Of a stretch of DNA of 64,000 bases, positions 6,016 to 13,108 are shown one piece after another; position 1 is the stretch's first letter; every line of letters starts with the position of its first letter. A program made the translations under genes and the position numbers. The stretch is from Nocardiopsis sp. YSL2. GTDB lineage: Bacteria > Actinomycetota > Actinomycetes > Streptosporangiales > Streptosporangiaceae. The notes beneath the pieces are model-generated. The model saw only the letters and a program-made list of their open reading frames with translations. It was not told the DNA's origin and ran no database searches. The stretch covers positions 2,666,001 to 2,730,000 of the forward strand of contig NZ_JAMOAO010000001.1 in the NCBI RefSeq assembly GCF_030555055.1, read 5' to 3'.

Positions 6016-8250
6016 ATGAGCCACCCCGAACCCCGTAGCGACCGCACCGACAGCGAGAACGTCGTGGCCTTCCCCACTCGCCCCGCGATCGGAGCCGCAC
6101 CCGAACCCAAGCCGTCGACCATCGAGCACGTCGACCCCGCCGACGTCGAAGTCCTCGACATCGAGGACACGGCCGCGGCCCGACCCGTGGACGCGCTGCC
6201 CACCACCCGCGTCGGTGGATGGATGGACGACCGCCGCGCGCTGCTCGACACCGCGCCCGCCCTGGTGCCGTCCTACCTGCGCGACAAGCAGGAGTTCGCC
6301 GAGAACGCCCGCTTCATCGTGGAGTACTACGCCCGCATGAGCGCCTACCGCGCCACCCGCTCACCCATCTACCTGCTCAAGCTCATGTCGCGCTCCCCGC
6401 GCGGCGCCGGCCGCGCGGTCGCGATCTGGGGACAGTGGGCGTTCGACACCGAAGCCCGAGAACTGCGCAAGGCCGCTGCCGGGCGGGGCGAGACCACTGG
6501 CCGCGGCAGCACGGCCGAGTACATGATGCTCTCCCGACAGCACACCGCCCGAGTGCGTGCCCGCCTGCTCAGCTCCCTGGTGGTCGCGCTCGGTGTGACC
6601 ACGGTCGGGGCGGTCGCGCTGGCCAGCGCCCCGGCGTGGGCGTCGATGTCCGGCATCGTCGCGATGCTGGCCCTGTTCGGGGCCGCCGGACGCAAAGCGG
6701 ACTCCAAGCCCATCATCGACCGGTGGACTTCCCCGCACCTCCAGCGGGAGCTGACCTCGACCGAGGTCGTGGCCGCCCTGGAAGCGATCGGCGTCAAGGG
6801 CCGCGTGGACTTCGTCAACCCCATCCAGACTGACGGCCCCGGCTGGCGTGCGGAGGTCGACCTGCCCCCGGGCTATCTGACGGAGAAGGTGCTGGAGGAG
6901 CGCGCCAAACTGGCCGGAGCGATGCGCCGTCCGCTGACCACCGTGTGGCCCGAGTCCGACTCTGAGGCGCACCCGGGCCGGTTGGTGCTGTGGGTGGCCA
7001 AGAAGGACCCGGCCAAGGCCAAGCGCCGCCTGTGGCCGCTGATGACGGATGGCCAGACCGACCTGTTCGCCGACATCCCCTTCGGGTTCGACCCGCGTGG
7101 GCGCGTGATCCCGCTGAACTTGATGTACACCAACCTGCTGATGGGCGGCGTGCCCGGCTCGGGCAAGACGTCGGGCGTCATGGTGGTCGCGCTGGCCGGT
7201 GCGCTCGATCCGACCTGCGAGATGTGGGTGTACGAGATGAAGGGCTCCGGCGACCTTGACCCCCTCCAGCCGGTCTGTCACCGGTACGTGTCCGGGGACG
7301 ACGACGAACACTGCGCTTCGGGATTGGACGCGCTGCGCAAGCTGGAGAAGGAGCTGAAGCGCCGCAAGAAGATCATCGCGGGCCTCCCCTCCGACCAGGT
7401 GCCCAAGGGTCGCAAGGTCTATCCCCACCTGGCGAAGAACAGGAAGCTGGGGCTGCACCCGCTGCTGGCGATCTTCGATGAGGCACACACCCTCTTCGAG
7501 CACGAGGAGTACGGCAAGGAAGCCGCCGAGATCGCCGGACGCCTGGTCCGCAAGGCGCGTGCGTACGGGATCATCCTGGTCGTCACCACCCAGCGGCCCG
7601 ACGCGAAGTCTCTGCCCAAGGTGATCAGCGACAACGTGTCGACTCGGTTCTGCCTGGCCGTGGTCGGTCAGCAGGCCAACGACATGGTGCTCGGCACGTC
7701 GATGTACAAGAACGGCGTGCGCGCCACGATGTTCGACCCCAAGAAGGAACCCGGCACCGGTTGGCTGGTCAAGTCCAGCCACGACACCCAGATCGTCAAG
7801 GCCGCGTTCATCGAACAGGCCGAAGCGATCGACATCAGCAAGCGCGCGCTGGCGCTGCGCACGGCCGCGGGAACCCTGTCGGGTGAGGCTGCTGGGGAGA
7901 GCATCGCCGCAGAAGACACCACGACGCTGCTCGATCATCTCGCAGCAGTCTGGCCGGCGGGTGAGGACACGATGCACTCGGTGCGCTTGGTCCAAGCCCT
8001 GGCGTCCTACCGGCCCGACACCTACGGCCCTTGGACCGAGTCCGAGGTTCCGGTGGGCGAGATGTCGCGCGAGGAACAGCGCGCCCATGAGACCCGGATG
8101 GCCACCACCCTGTCGAACGCGCTGGCGCCGTTCGGAGTGCACACCGGTCAGGTCACCAAGCGTGGCGACGGAGGGTCCCGCAAGGGCGTCAAGCGCGTCG
8201 ACCTGGATACCGCGCTGGCCAGCTCCGGCGCCCTGACGGAGGGCGCATAG
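6016..8250 (+). CDS. FtsK/SpoIIIE-type DNA translocase (TraB/TraSA family)
   Basis: A 744-residue conjugation motor. Two membrane helices lie at about 191-223 and the ATPase domain follows, with Walker A GVPGSGKTS near residue 377 and Walker B LLAIFDEAH near 485. The segment TTQRPDAKSLPKVISDN is typical of FtsK-like proteins. Actinomycete elements use one such hexameric pump to move double-stranded DNA between hyphae, unlike type IV secretion of single strands. GAGGAGC precedes the ATG. The C-terminal 90 residues probably form a winged helix that would recognise the element's clt sequence. The gene sits alone between two stem-loops and is the key transfer gene of the element. Confidence 0.92.
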   Translation: MSHPEPRSDRTDSENVVAFPTRPAIGAAPEPKPSTIEHVDPADVEVLDIEDTAAARPVDALPTTRVGGWMDDRRALLDTAPALVPSYLRDKQEFAENARFIVEYYARMSAYRATRSPIYLLKLMSRSPRGAGRAVAIWGQWAFDTEARELRKAAAGRGETTGRGSTAEYMMLSRQHTARVRARLLSSLVVALGVTTVGAVALASAPAWASMSGIVAMLALFGAAGRKADSKPIIDRWTSPHLQRELTSTEVVAALEAIGVKGRVDFVNPIQTDGPGWRAEVDLPPGYLTEKVLEERAKLAGAMRRPLTTVWPESDSEAHPGRLVLWVAKKDPAKAKRRLWPLMTDGQTDLFADIPFGFDPRGRVIPLNLMYTNLLMGGVPGSGKTSGVMVVALAGALDPTCEMWVYEMKGSGDLDPLQPVCHRYVSGDDDEHCASGLDALRKLEKELKRRKKIIAGLPSDQVPKGRKVYPHLAKNRKLGLHPLLAIFDEAHTLFEHEEYGKEAAEIAGRLVRKARAYGIILVVTTQRPDAKSLPKVISDNVSTRFCLAVVGQQANDMVLGTSMYKNGVRATMFDPKKEPGTGWLVKSSHDTQIVKAAFIEQAEAIDISKRALALRTAAGTLSGEAAGESIAAEDTTTLLDHLAAVWPAGEDTMHSVRLVQALASYRPDTYGPWTESEVPVGEMSREEQRAHETRMATTLSNALAPFGVHTGQVTKRGDGGSRKGVKRVDLDTALASSGALTEGA

Positions 8251-8257
8251 CCCGCCC
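8241..8257 (+). promoter_or_regulatory. Mini stem-loop spanning the FtsK stop codon
   Basis: GGGCG and CGCCC enclose the loop CATAGCC, in which TAG is the FtsK stop. The same CATAGCC word sits in the loops at 3084, 8388 and 11304, and at 11304 it again contains a stop codon. It may be chance, because GCATAG is a natural Ala-stop ending. Confidence 0.3.
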
Positions 8258-8270
8258 GGACGGCTTCACC

Positions 8271-8294
8271 GGCCCCGAAACCGGTTTCGGGGCC
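8271..8294. terminator. Perfect 24-bp palindrome after FtsK gene
   Basis: GGCCCCGAAACC is followed directly by its reverse complement, with no spacer. It starts 21 bp past the stop at 8250 and is probably a transcription terminator, without a U-run as is common in actinobacteria. Confidence 0.5.
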
Positions 8295-8375
8295 GACATC
8301 ACTCAAAACCCCAGGTGACCAGTCACGATGTCGGGTTTCAGTCCCGTCGTCGGCACCCTGCGAACGCACGAAAAA

Positions 8376-8417
8376 GCGGCCCCGGTGCATAGCCGCCAAG
8401 CAACCCACCGGGACCGC
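8376..8417 (+). promoter_or_regulatory. Stem-loop SL-C (long type)
   Basis: GCGGCCCCGGTG pairs with CACCGGGACCGC (one C-A mismatch) around the 18-nt loop CATAGCCGCCAAGCAACC. The upper four pairs differ from those at 3121 and 11292 but remain complementary. It is followed by CTCCCAAGGAAGCACTCC, nearly the same tail as after the stem-loop at 11292. Confidence 0.6.
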
Positions 8418-8461
8418 GCTCCCAAGGAAGCACTCCACACATCACTGCGAGGAGCACTCCC

Positions 8462-8497
8462 ATGATGCAGCACGCCCGCGCGGAGGTCACGTCGTGA
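8462..8497 (+). CDS. 11-residue leader peptide
   Basis: ATG at 8462 has GAGGAG about six bases upstream and encodes MMQHARAEVTS. Its TGA overlaps the GTG of the next gene (GTGA). The second half of the leader contains the GGAGG that would serve the next gene, so ribosomes translating the leader would affect that start. Too short for family evidence; supported only by ribosome site and coupling. Confidence 0.4.
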   Translation: MMQHARAEVTS

Positions 8498-8901
8498 CCA
8501 ACCTCCGCTTCCTCGACCCCGACGGCTCCCTGCACGGACTGCCCACCTACCCATGGGGCACGGCATGGCTGGCCGACGACGACATGGCCACCCGTAAGCA
8601 GCTCGCCGCCATGGGCCTGCGACCCGGTACCAGCGAGCCCGTGGCTCAACTGATGTGGCGCTCCCGGCGCGCCAAGAACGGCGTCCGCACCGCTGCTCTG
8701 TACCGGATTAGTGAGGCCCTGCCGAAGCAGCCGGTCACCGCGGCCAAGGCCCGTTCCCTGGCCGCGGCGATGCGCGCCCGCCGCACCTGCCCGACCTGCA
8801 CTCGCGTGTTCGTCTACGTCATCCCCACGTCCCTCGGTGAGTGCCCGGCCTGCCACGAGGGTGGCACGCCCGAATCGTGGGAGCTGGAGGCCGCGGCATG
8901 A
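8494..8901 (+). CDS. RRQRL-motif-like zinc-binding protein
   Basis: A 135-residue protein. The N-terminal part carries LPTYPWGTA and then MATRKQLAAMGLRPG, corresponding to the RRQRL motif region of a family found on actinomycete mobile elements. Near the C-terminus, CPTC and CPAC form a four-cysteine zinc ribbon (about residues 92-124). Start is GTG 8494 with GGAGG upstream. It is co-translated with the primase gene (ATGA overlap), which suggests a role near replication or DNA binding. The exact function of the family is not known to me. Confidence 0.75.
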   Translation: MTNLRFLDPDGSLHGLPTYPWGTAWLADDDMATRKQLAAMGLRPGTSEPVAQLMWRSRRAKNGVRTAALYRISEALPKQPVTAAKARSLAAAMRARRTCPTCTRVFVYVIPTSLGECPACHEGGTPESWELEAAA

Positions 8902-9806
8902 CCCCGACCAACGTCCTGCCCTACGCCCTCGCAGCCGCCCTCCGCGGGTGGCACGTCTTTCCGCTGCGCACCCGCGCCAAGCGGCCGGTGCGCACCTTCA
9001 CCGACTGGGAGCGGCACGCCACCACCGACCAGAACGCCATCACTGCCCACTGGGGAGCCCACCCCGCCCACAACCTCGCTATCGCGTGCGGACCCTCGGG
9101 CTTGGTGGTGGTCGACCTGGACACCCCCAAGGACGGCGAGACGCCCCCGCCGGAGTGGGCACTGCCCGGCATCGCCAACGGCGCTGACGTGCTCGCCGCG
9201 CTGGCTGAGAAGCACGCAGACGGTGACACCGGCTTCCTGGACACGTTCACCGTCACCACCCGCCGGGGCGGGACCCACCTGTACTACGCGGCCCCGGACG
9301 GTGCGGCCTACCGCAACACCTCGGGCCGGTTGGGGTGGCTGATCGACACCCGCGCCACGGGCGGGTACGTCGTCGGCCCCGGATCGTACGTGGCCGATGT
9401 CGACGGGCGCGGCCCCTACACCGTGACCAACCCCGCGCCCGTGGCGTCGCTGCCCGAGTGGCTGGCCACGCTGCTGGAGCCCGCACGCCGGCGCCCGCTG
9501 ACCTCGGGACAGGTGCACTCCATGCTGGCCTCCCATCCCGGCGCGGCCACCTACGTCACCCGGGCCCTGCGGGGTGAGGTCGACCGCGTGCTCTCCGCTC
9601 GTGAGGGCAGCCGTAACCACACCTTGAACAAGGCCGCGTTCGCCGTGGGCACCCTGGTCGGTGCGGGCATGCTCCCCAAGCACCTGGCCGAAGACGCCCT
9701 GACGGCCGCCGGAGAGCGCATCGGGTTGGACCACACCGAGTGCGAGGCGACCGTGCGCAGCGGCCTACAAGCCGGGATTCGGCGCCCGCGGGGAGCCGCC
9801 GCGTGA
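8898..9806 (+). CDS. Primase-polymerase (prim-pol) domain replication protein
   Basis: A 302-residue bifunctional DNA primase/polymerase. The N-terminal half shows the prim-pol layout: GWHVFPLRTRAKRPV, then WGAHPAHNLAIACG, then VVVDLD with the metal-binding Asp-x-Asp (about residues 72-74). A downstream segment, RRGGTHLYY, supplies the conserved His. The ATG at 8898 overlaps the previous stop. The C-terminal region is helical. AICEs replicate before transfer; a prim-pol gene next to a DUF3987 gene is one of their standard replication modules, here replacing the rolling-circle RepSA of pSAM2. Confidence 0.86.
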   Translation: MTPTNVLPYALAAALRGWHVFPLRTRAKRPVRTFTDWERHATTDQNAITAHWGAHPAHNLAIACGPSGLVVVDLDTPKDGETPPPEWALPGIANGADVLAALAEKHADGDTGFLDTFTVTTRRGGTHLYYAAPDGAAYRNTSGRLGWLIDTRATGGYVVGPGSYVADVDGRGPYTVTNPAPVASLPEWLATLLEPARRRPLTSGQVHSMLASHPGAATYVTRALRGEVDRVLSAREGSRNHTLNKAAFAVGTLVGAGMLPKHLAEDALTAAGERIGLDHTECEATVRSGLQAGIRRPRGAAA

Positions 9807-11308
9807 GCGCCGTTCACGACGCCCACGGGACCGAGCCGGAGTGGGAGTCACCCACTCCGCTCGGGACCCGCGGCAAGCTCCCGACCTTCCCTGCCGAGTG
9901 CCTGCCCGAGTGGATCCGCGCGTTCGTCCTGGCACTGGCCGAGGAAACCCAGACCCCGGTGGACGCTGCCGGATGCATCGTCCTGGCCGCCCTGTCCACC
10001 GCTGCCGGCGGGCGCGCGATCGTTCAGGTGCGCGGCACCTACACCGAACCGGTGAACCTGTTCACCGTGGTTGCCTTGCCACCGGCCAGCCGTAAGAGTG
10101 CCGTGTTCCGCGCGATCACCGCGCCGATCCTGGCCGTGGAGAAGGAACTGGCCGAACGCGTCCGTCCACAGATTGTGGAAGCCGAACTAGCGCGTTCGGT
10201 GGCCGCTGGGGTGGCGGAGAAGGCGAAGGCCAAGGCGATCAGTTCTCGGGGCGCTCCGGACGCGGTGGCCGATGCCACCGACGCCGCTGCCGCGATCGAG
10301 GACATCACCGTTCCGGCCCTGCCCCAACTGTTCGTGGACGACGCCACCCCCGAGAGCGCGGCCACGATCCTGGCCGAACAGGGCGGCAGGTTGGCCGTGT
10401 TGAGCGCGGAAGGCGGCATCTTTCAGATCCTCGCGGGCCGCTACTCCGGCACCCCGAACTTCGACCTGTTCCTGAAGGGGCACGCTGGGGACATGCTGCG
10501 GGTGAACCGCAAGGAGCGCGCAGAGCACGTCGACAGCGCCATTCTCACCCTGGGGTTGTCGGTTCAGCCGGACGTCATCCGGGAGATCGCCACCGGCCCC
10601 GGGTTCCGCGGAAAAGGGCTGCTCGGACGGTTCCTGTACGCGCTGCCCGAGTCCAACATCGGGACCCGCAACCAGGAGCCCGAACCGATCCCCGAGCACG
10701 TGGCTGCGACTTACACCGAGCGGCTGACCCGCATGGTGGTGCACCTGTTCGACTGGACCGACCCCCAGGTGCTCCAACTCGCGCCCAAGGCCGATGCTCT
10801 GCGTCTGGACTACGCCCGCGCGCTGGAGCCGCGGCTTCACCCGCGCACCGGGGATCTGGGGCACATGTCCGACTGGGCAGGGAAGTCGGTCGGGGCGATC
10901 GTGCGCATTGCCGCTCTGCTGCATCTGGCCGACAACCCGGTGGACGGCTACCGGCTCCCCATCAGCGCGGAGACCATGGCCGCGGCGATCCGGATCGGTG
11001 AGTACTTCACCGTCCATGCCGAAGCGGCCTTCGACCACATGGGCGCCGATCCGGAGATGGAACGCGCCCGCCTGGTCCTGGACTGGATCACCCGTAAGAA
11101 GCCCGCCCGGTTCACCGTGCGCGAGGCGTTCTCCGGCTTGCCGCGCGGGACCTTCCCCAAGGTCGCCGACGTCCTGCCTTCCCTGGAACTGCTGGAGGGC
11201 TACGGCTGGATCGCGATGGAACCCCCACCACCACGGAACCCGAAGGGAGGACGTCCGCCCTCACCCGCCTACCAGGTTCACCCGCAGATCAGCGGCCCCG
11301 GCGCATAG
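9803..11308 (+). CDS. DUF3987 (YfjI-like) replication-associated ATPase
   Basis: A 501-residue protein starting at GTG 9803, overlapping the primase stop (GTGA). The N-terminal third has the DUF3987 signature: PEWIRAFVLALAEE, then VALPPASRKSA, where the SRKS replaces a normal Walker A GKS as is usual in this family. A helical insert (about 125-180) precedes LAVLSAEGG, a Walker-B-like strand, and GRYSG. The C-terminal 90 residues include a winged-helix-like segment. It probably acts as the helicase or initiator partner of the prim-pol protein. Its stop codon lies inside the loop of the next stem-loop. Confidence 0.82.
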   Translation: MSAVHDAHGTEPEWESPTPLGTRGKLPTFPAECLPEWIRAFVLALAEETQTPVDAAGCIVLAALSTAAGGRAIVQVRGTYTEPVNLFTVVALPPASRKSAVFRAITAPILAVEKELAERVRPQIVEAELARSVAAGVAEKAKAKAISSRGAPDAVADATDAAAAIEDITVPALPQLFVDDATPESAATILAEQGGRLAVLSAEGGIFQILAGRYSGTPNFDLFLKGHAGDMLRVNRKERAEHVDSAILTLGLSVQPDVIREIATGPGFRGKGLLGRFLYALPESNIGTRNQEPEPIPEHVAATYTERLTRMVVHLFDWTDPQVLQLAPKADALRLDYARALEPRLHPRTGDLGHMSDWAGKSVGAIVRIAALLHLADNPVDGYRLPISAETMAAAIRIGEYFTVHAEAAFDHMGADPEMERARLVLDWITRKKPARFTVREAFSGLPRGTFPKVADVLPSLELLEGYGWIAMEPPPPRNPKGGRPPSPAYQVHPQISGPGA

Positions 11309-11333
11309 CCGCCACGCAACCAGCCGGGACCGC
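11292..11333 (+). promoter_or_regulatory. Stem-loop SL-D (long type), overlapping the DUF3987 stop
   Basis: GCGGCCCCGGCG pairs with AGCCGGGACCGC (a G-A mismatch at the loop end and the same internal C-A mismatch as at 8376) around the 18-nt loop CATAGCCGCCACGCAACC. The stop TAG of the upstream gene is loop bases 3-5. The downstream tail CACTCCAAGAAAGGAAGCAC leads into the excisionase ribosome site. Confidence 0.6.
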
Positions 11334-11357
11334 ACTCCAAGAAAGGAAGCACTGCCC

Positions 11358-11558
11358 ATGACCACTCAGAAGAAGCTCCTGCGAGTCGAGGAAGCCGCCG
11401 CACTGCTCGGTATCGGCCGCACCCGCGCCTTCGAGCAGATCCGGCTCGGGCGCCTGCGCTCCGTCAAGATCGGCACCTCCCGCCTGGTGCCCGCCGTCGC
11501 CCTTGACGAGTACGTGGACCTGCTGCTCTCCGAGAGCGCCCACGACCGCGCGGCGTGA
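11358..11558 (+). CDS. xis: Excisionase (helix-turn-helix, MerR-like fold)
   Basis: A 66-residue protein with a single DNA-binding domain: RVEEAAALLGIGRTRAFEQI, then RLGRLRSVKIGTSRLVP, the standard excisionase helix-turn-helix with its wing. Preceded by AAAGGAAG at good spacing. It is directly followed by the integrase gene, as in most AICEs. Xis proteins bind and bend attachment-site DNA so that integrase favours excision. The gene lies behind a stem-loop, so its expression may be set separately from that of the replication genes. Confidence 0.85.
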   Translation: MTTQKKLLRVEEAAALLGIGRTRAFEQIRLGRLRSVKIGTSRLVPAVALDEYVDLLLSESAHDRAA

Positions 11559-11565
11559 CCCCCTC

Positions 11566-11591
11566 GCGGGGCCGCGTCGGCGCGGCCCCGC
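11566..11591. terminator. Hairpin between xis and int
   Basis: GCGGGGCCGCG pairs perfectly with CGCGGCCCCGC across a four-base TCGG loop. It starts 7 bp after the xis stop and ends 25 bp before the int ATG. It could attenuate transcription into int, giving less integrase than excisionase, or protect RNA. Confidence 0.5.
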
Positions 11592-11616
11592 TCCGGACTT
11601 CTCAGGAGCGGAACAC

Positions 11617-12870
11617 ATGACGGACAACTCCAAGCGCAGTCGGCAACCCAACGGAGCCTCATCCATCTACCTCGGAAAGGACGGCTACTGGCACGGGCGC
11701 GTGACCGTGGGAGTCAAGGACGACGGCAAGCCGGACCGGCGCCACGTGATGCGCAAGACCCGGAAGGACATCACCAAGGCCGTTCGGGAGCTGGAGCGCA
11801 AGCGGGAGAAGGGAAGCGTGCCCAAGGCCGGACAACGGTGGCGGGTCGCCGACTGGCTCACACACTGGCTGGAGAACATCGCCGCGGCCTCCGTGAGCGA
11901 GTACACCTATTCCGGCTACCGCGTGGACGTCCGCGTTCACCTCATCCCCGGACTCGGCGGTCACTGGCTGGACAAACTCCAGCCCGAACACCTGGAACGC
12001 TTCTACGCCAAGATGCAGGCGAACGGCAGCAAGCCCGCGACCGCCCACCACGCCCACCGCACCATTCGGGCCGCTCTCAACGAGGCAGTGCGACGCGGCC
12101 ACCTGGCGAAGAATCCGGTGCTGCTGGCCAAGCCGCCGAAGCTCACGGAGGAGGGAGTGGAGCCCTACGCCGTGAGTGAGGTCCGGCGCCTCATGAAGCT
12201 GGCGACCGACCGGCGCAACGGCGCGCGCTGGGCTGTTGCGCTGGCTCTCGGACTCCGGCAGGGAGAGGCGTTGGGACTGCGCTGGCCAGACGTCGACCTG
12301 GTTTCCGGTGGCCTGCGGGTGCGTCGGAACCTGCTTCGGCCGAAGTACGCGCACGGGTGTGGGGACACGTGCGGACGCAAGCCGGGATTCTGCCCGGAGA
12401 AGGTCCGCACGAACCCGCTGACCAAGGACACCAAGTCGACCGCGGGAAGGCGTCCTATCGGTCTTCCGGGGCCGCTGGCCGCACTTCTGCGGGAACACCG
12501 GGCCACCCAGGAGCGGGAGCGGGACGCCGCCGGAGACCTCTGGGAGGAGGGAGGTTGGGTGTTCGCCGACGAGTTCGGCCGGCCGCTGAGCCCCAACACC
12601 GACCACCACGAGTGGAAGGCCCTGCTTCGAGAGGCCGGACTGCGGGAGGCACGGTTGCACGACGCTCGGCACACCGCCGCCACGGTGCTGCTCATCCTGG
12701 GAGTGCCTGAGCGCGCCGTCATGGGGATCATGGGCTGGTCGTCATCCTCGATGGCCAAGCGCTACCAGCACGTGGTGGGCGAGGTCCGCACGGACGTTGC
12801 AGACCGCGTCGGAGGACTGATCTGGGAGTCTCCCCAGGAGGCGGAAGACGGCTCCGCAGAGGCCAACTGA
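11617..12870 (+). CDS. int: Site-specific tyrosine integrase
   Basis: A 417-residue phage-type integrase. An AP2-like arm-binding N-terminus (about 15-60) is followed by a SAM-like core-binding domain (about 75-170) and the catalytic domain. Catalytic residues visible are Arg214 (LGLRQGEAL), His348 and Arg351 (HDARH), Trp374 in the second-histidine position (GWSSSSMAKRY) and nucleophile Tyr383. A cysteine-rich insert (CGDTCGRKPGFC) sits between the first Arg and the His box, as in many actinomycete integrases. GGAGCGG precedes the ATG. The gene ends 75 bp from the 3' end of tRNA-Ser, which identifies that tRNA as the integration target. Confidence 0.93.
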   Translation: MTDNSKRSRQPNGASSIYLGKDGYWHGRVTVGVKDDGKPDRRHVMRKTRKDITKAVRELERKREKGSVPKAGQRWRVADWLTHWLENIAAASVSEYTYSGYRVDVRVHLIPGLGGHWLDKLQPEHLERFYAKMQANGSKPATAHHAHRTIRAALNEAVRRGHLAKNPVLLAKPPKLTEEGVEPYAVSEVRRLMKLATDRRNGARWAVALALGLRQGEALGLRWPDVDLVSGGLRVRRNLLRPKYAHGCGDTCGRKPGFCPEKVRTNPLTKDTKSTAGRRPIGLPGPLAALLREHRATQERERDAAGDLWEEGGWVFADEFGRPLSPNTDHHEWKALLREAGLREARLHDARHTAATVLLILGVPERAVMGIMGWSSSSMAKRYQHVVGEVRTDVADRVGGLIWESPQEAEDGSAEAN

Positions 12871-12887
12871 GACTAAAACTGAGACTA
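12866..12887 (+). repeat. Two direct copies of ACTGAGACTA beside the attachment site
   Basis: ACTGAGACTA occurs at 12866-12875 and again at 12878-12887, a 12-bp period, overlapping the int stop and about 60 bp from the tRNA. Position fits arm-type binding sites for Int or Xis; binding is inferred. Confidence 0.45.
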
Positions 12888-12898
12888 GGAACGACGAA

Positions 12899-12925
12899 GG
12901 CCCGGGGCGCTGTGCGCTCCGGGCC
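12899..12925. terminator. Terminator between int and tRNA-Ser
   Basis: GGCCCGGGGCGC pairs with GCGCTCCGGGCC (one G-T pair) across a three-base loop. It can end both the int transcript and the tRNA transcript reading in from the right. Confidence 0.6.
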
Positions 12926-12945
12926 GACGTTTCGGCTGCTAGCCG

Positions 12946-12995
12946 TGGCGGAGGATAGGGGATTCGAACCCCTGAGGGATTGCTCCCAACACGCT
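12946..12995. other. Inferred integration junction (att core in tRNA-Ser 3' half)
   Basis: AICE integrases of this kind recombine within the 3' end of a tRNA gene, leaving a direct repeat of that end at the far side of the element. The nearby int orientation fits. No second copy of this tRNA 3' segment is visible in bases 1-12900, so the other junction lies left of the window. The core limits are approximate. Confidence 0.55.
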
Positions 12996-13033
12996 TTCCA
13001 AGCGTGCGCCCTAGGCCACTAGGCGAATCCTCC
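12946..13033 (-). tRNA. tRNA-Ser(GGA)
   Basis: Acceptor arms GGAGGAT and ATCCTCC pair, the anticodon loop CTTGGAAAG reads GGA, a long variable arm typical of serine tRNAs follows, and the T-loop GGTTCGAATCC is intact. The 3' CCA is encoded at 12946-12948. Reads leftward so that its 3' end faces int; the integrated element keeps the gene whole. Confidence 0.95.
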
Positions 13034-13108
13034 GCGCACAACTCTACATGCCGTCAGGGGGTGGTCCGAACAGGTTCCTCCGGGTCCTCGCGGAGGGGCG
13101 CGGGGGCC

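Noticed and set aside
8093..8100. GACCCGGA as a TraB recognition (clt) repeat
   Set aside because: Only one copy of this known plasmid 8-mer was noticed, inside the coding region; real clt loci have clusters.
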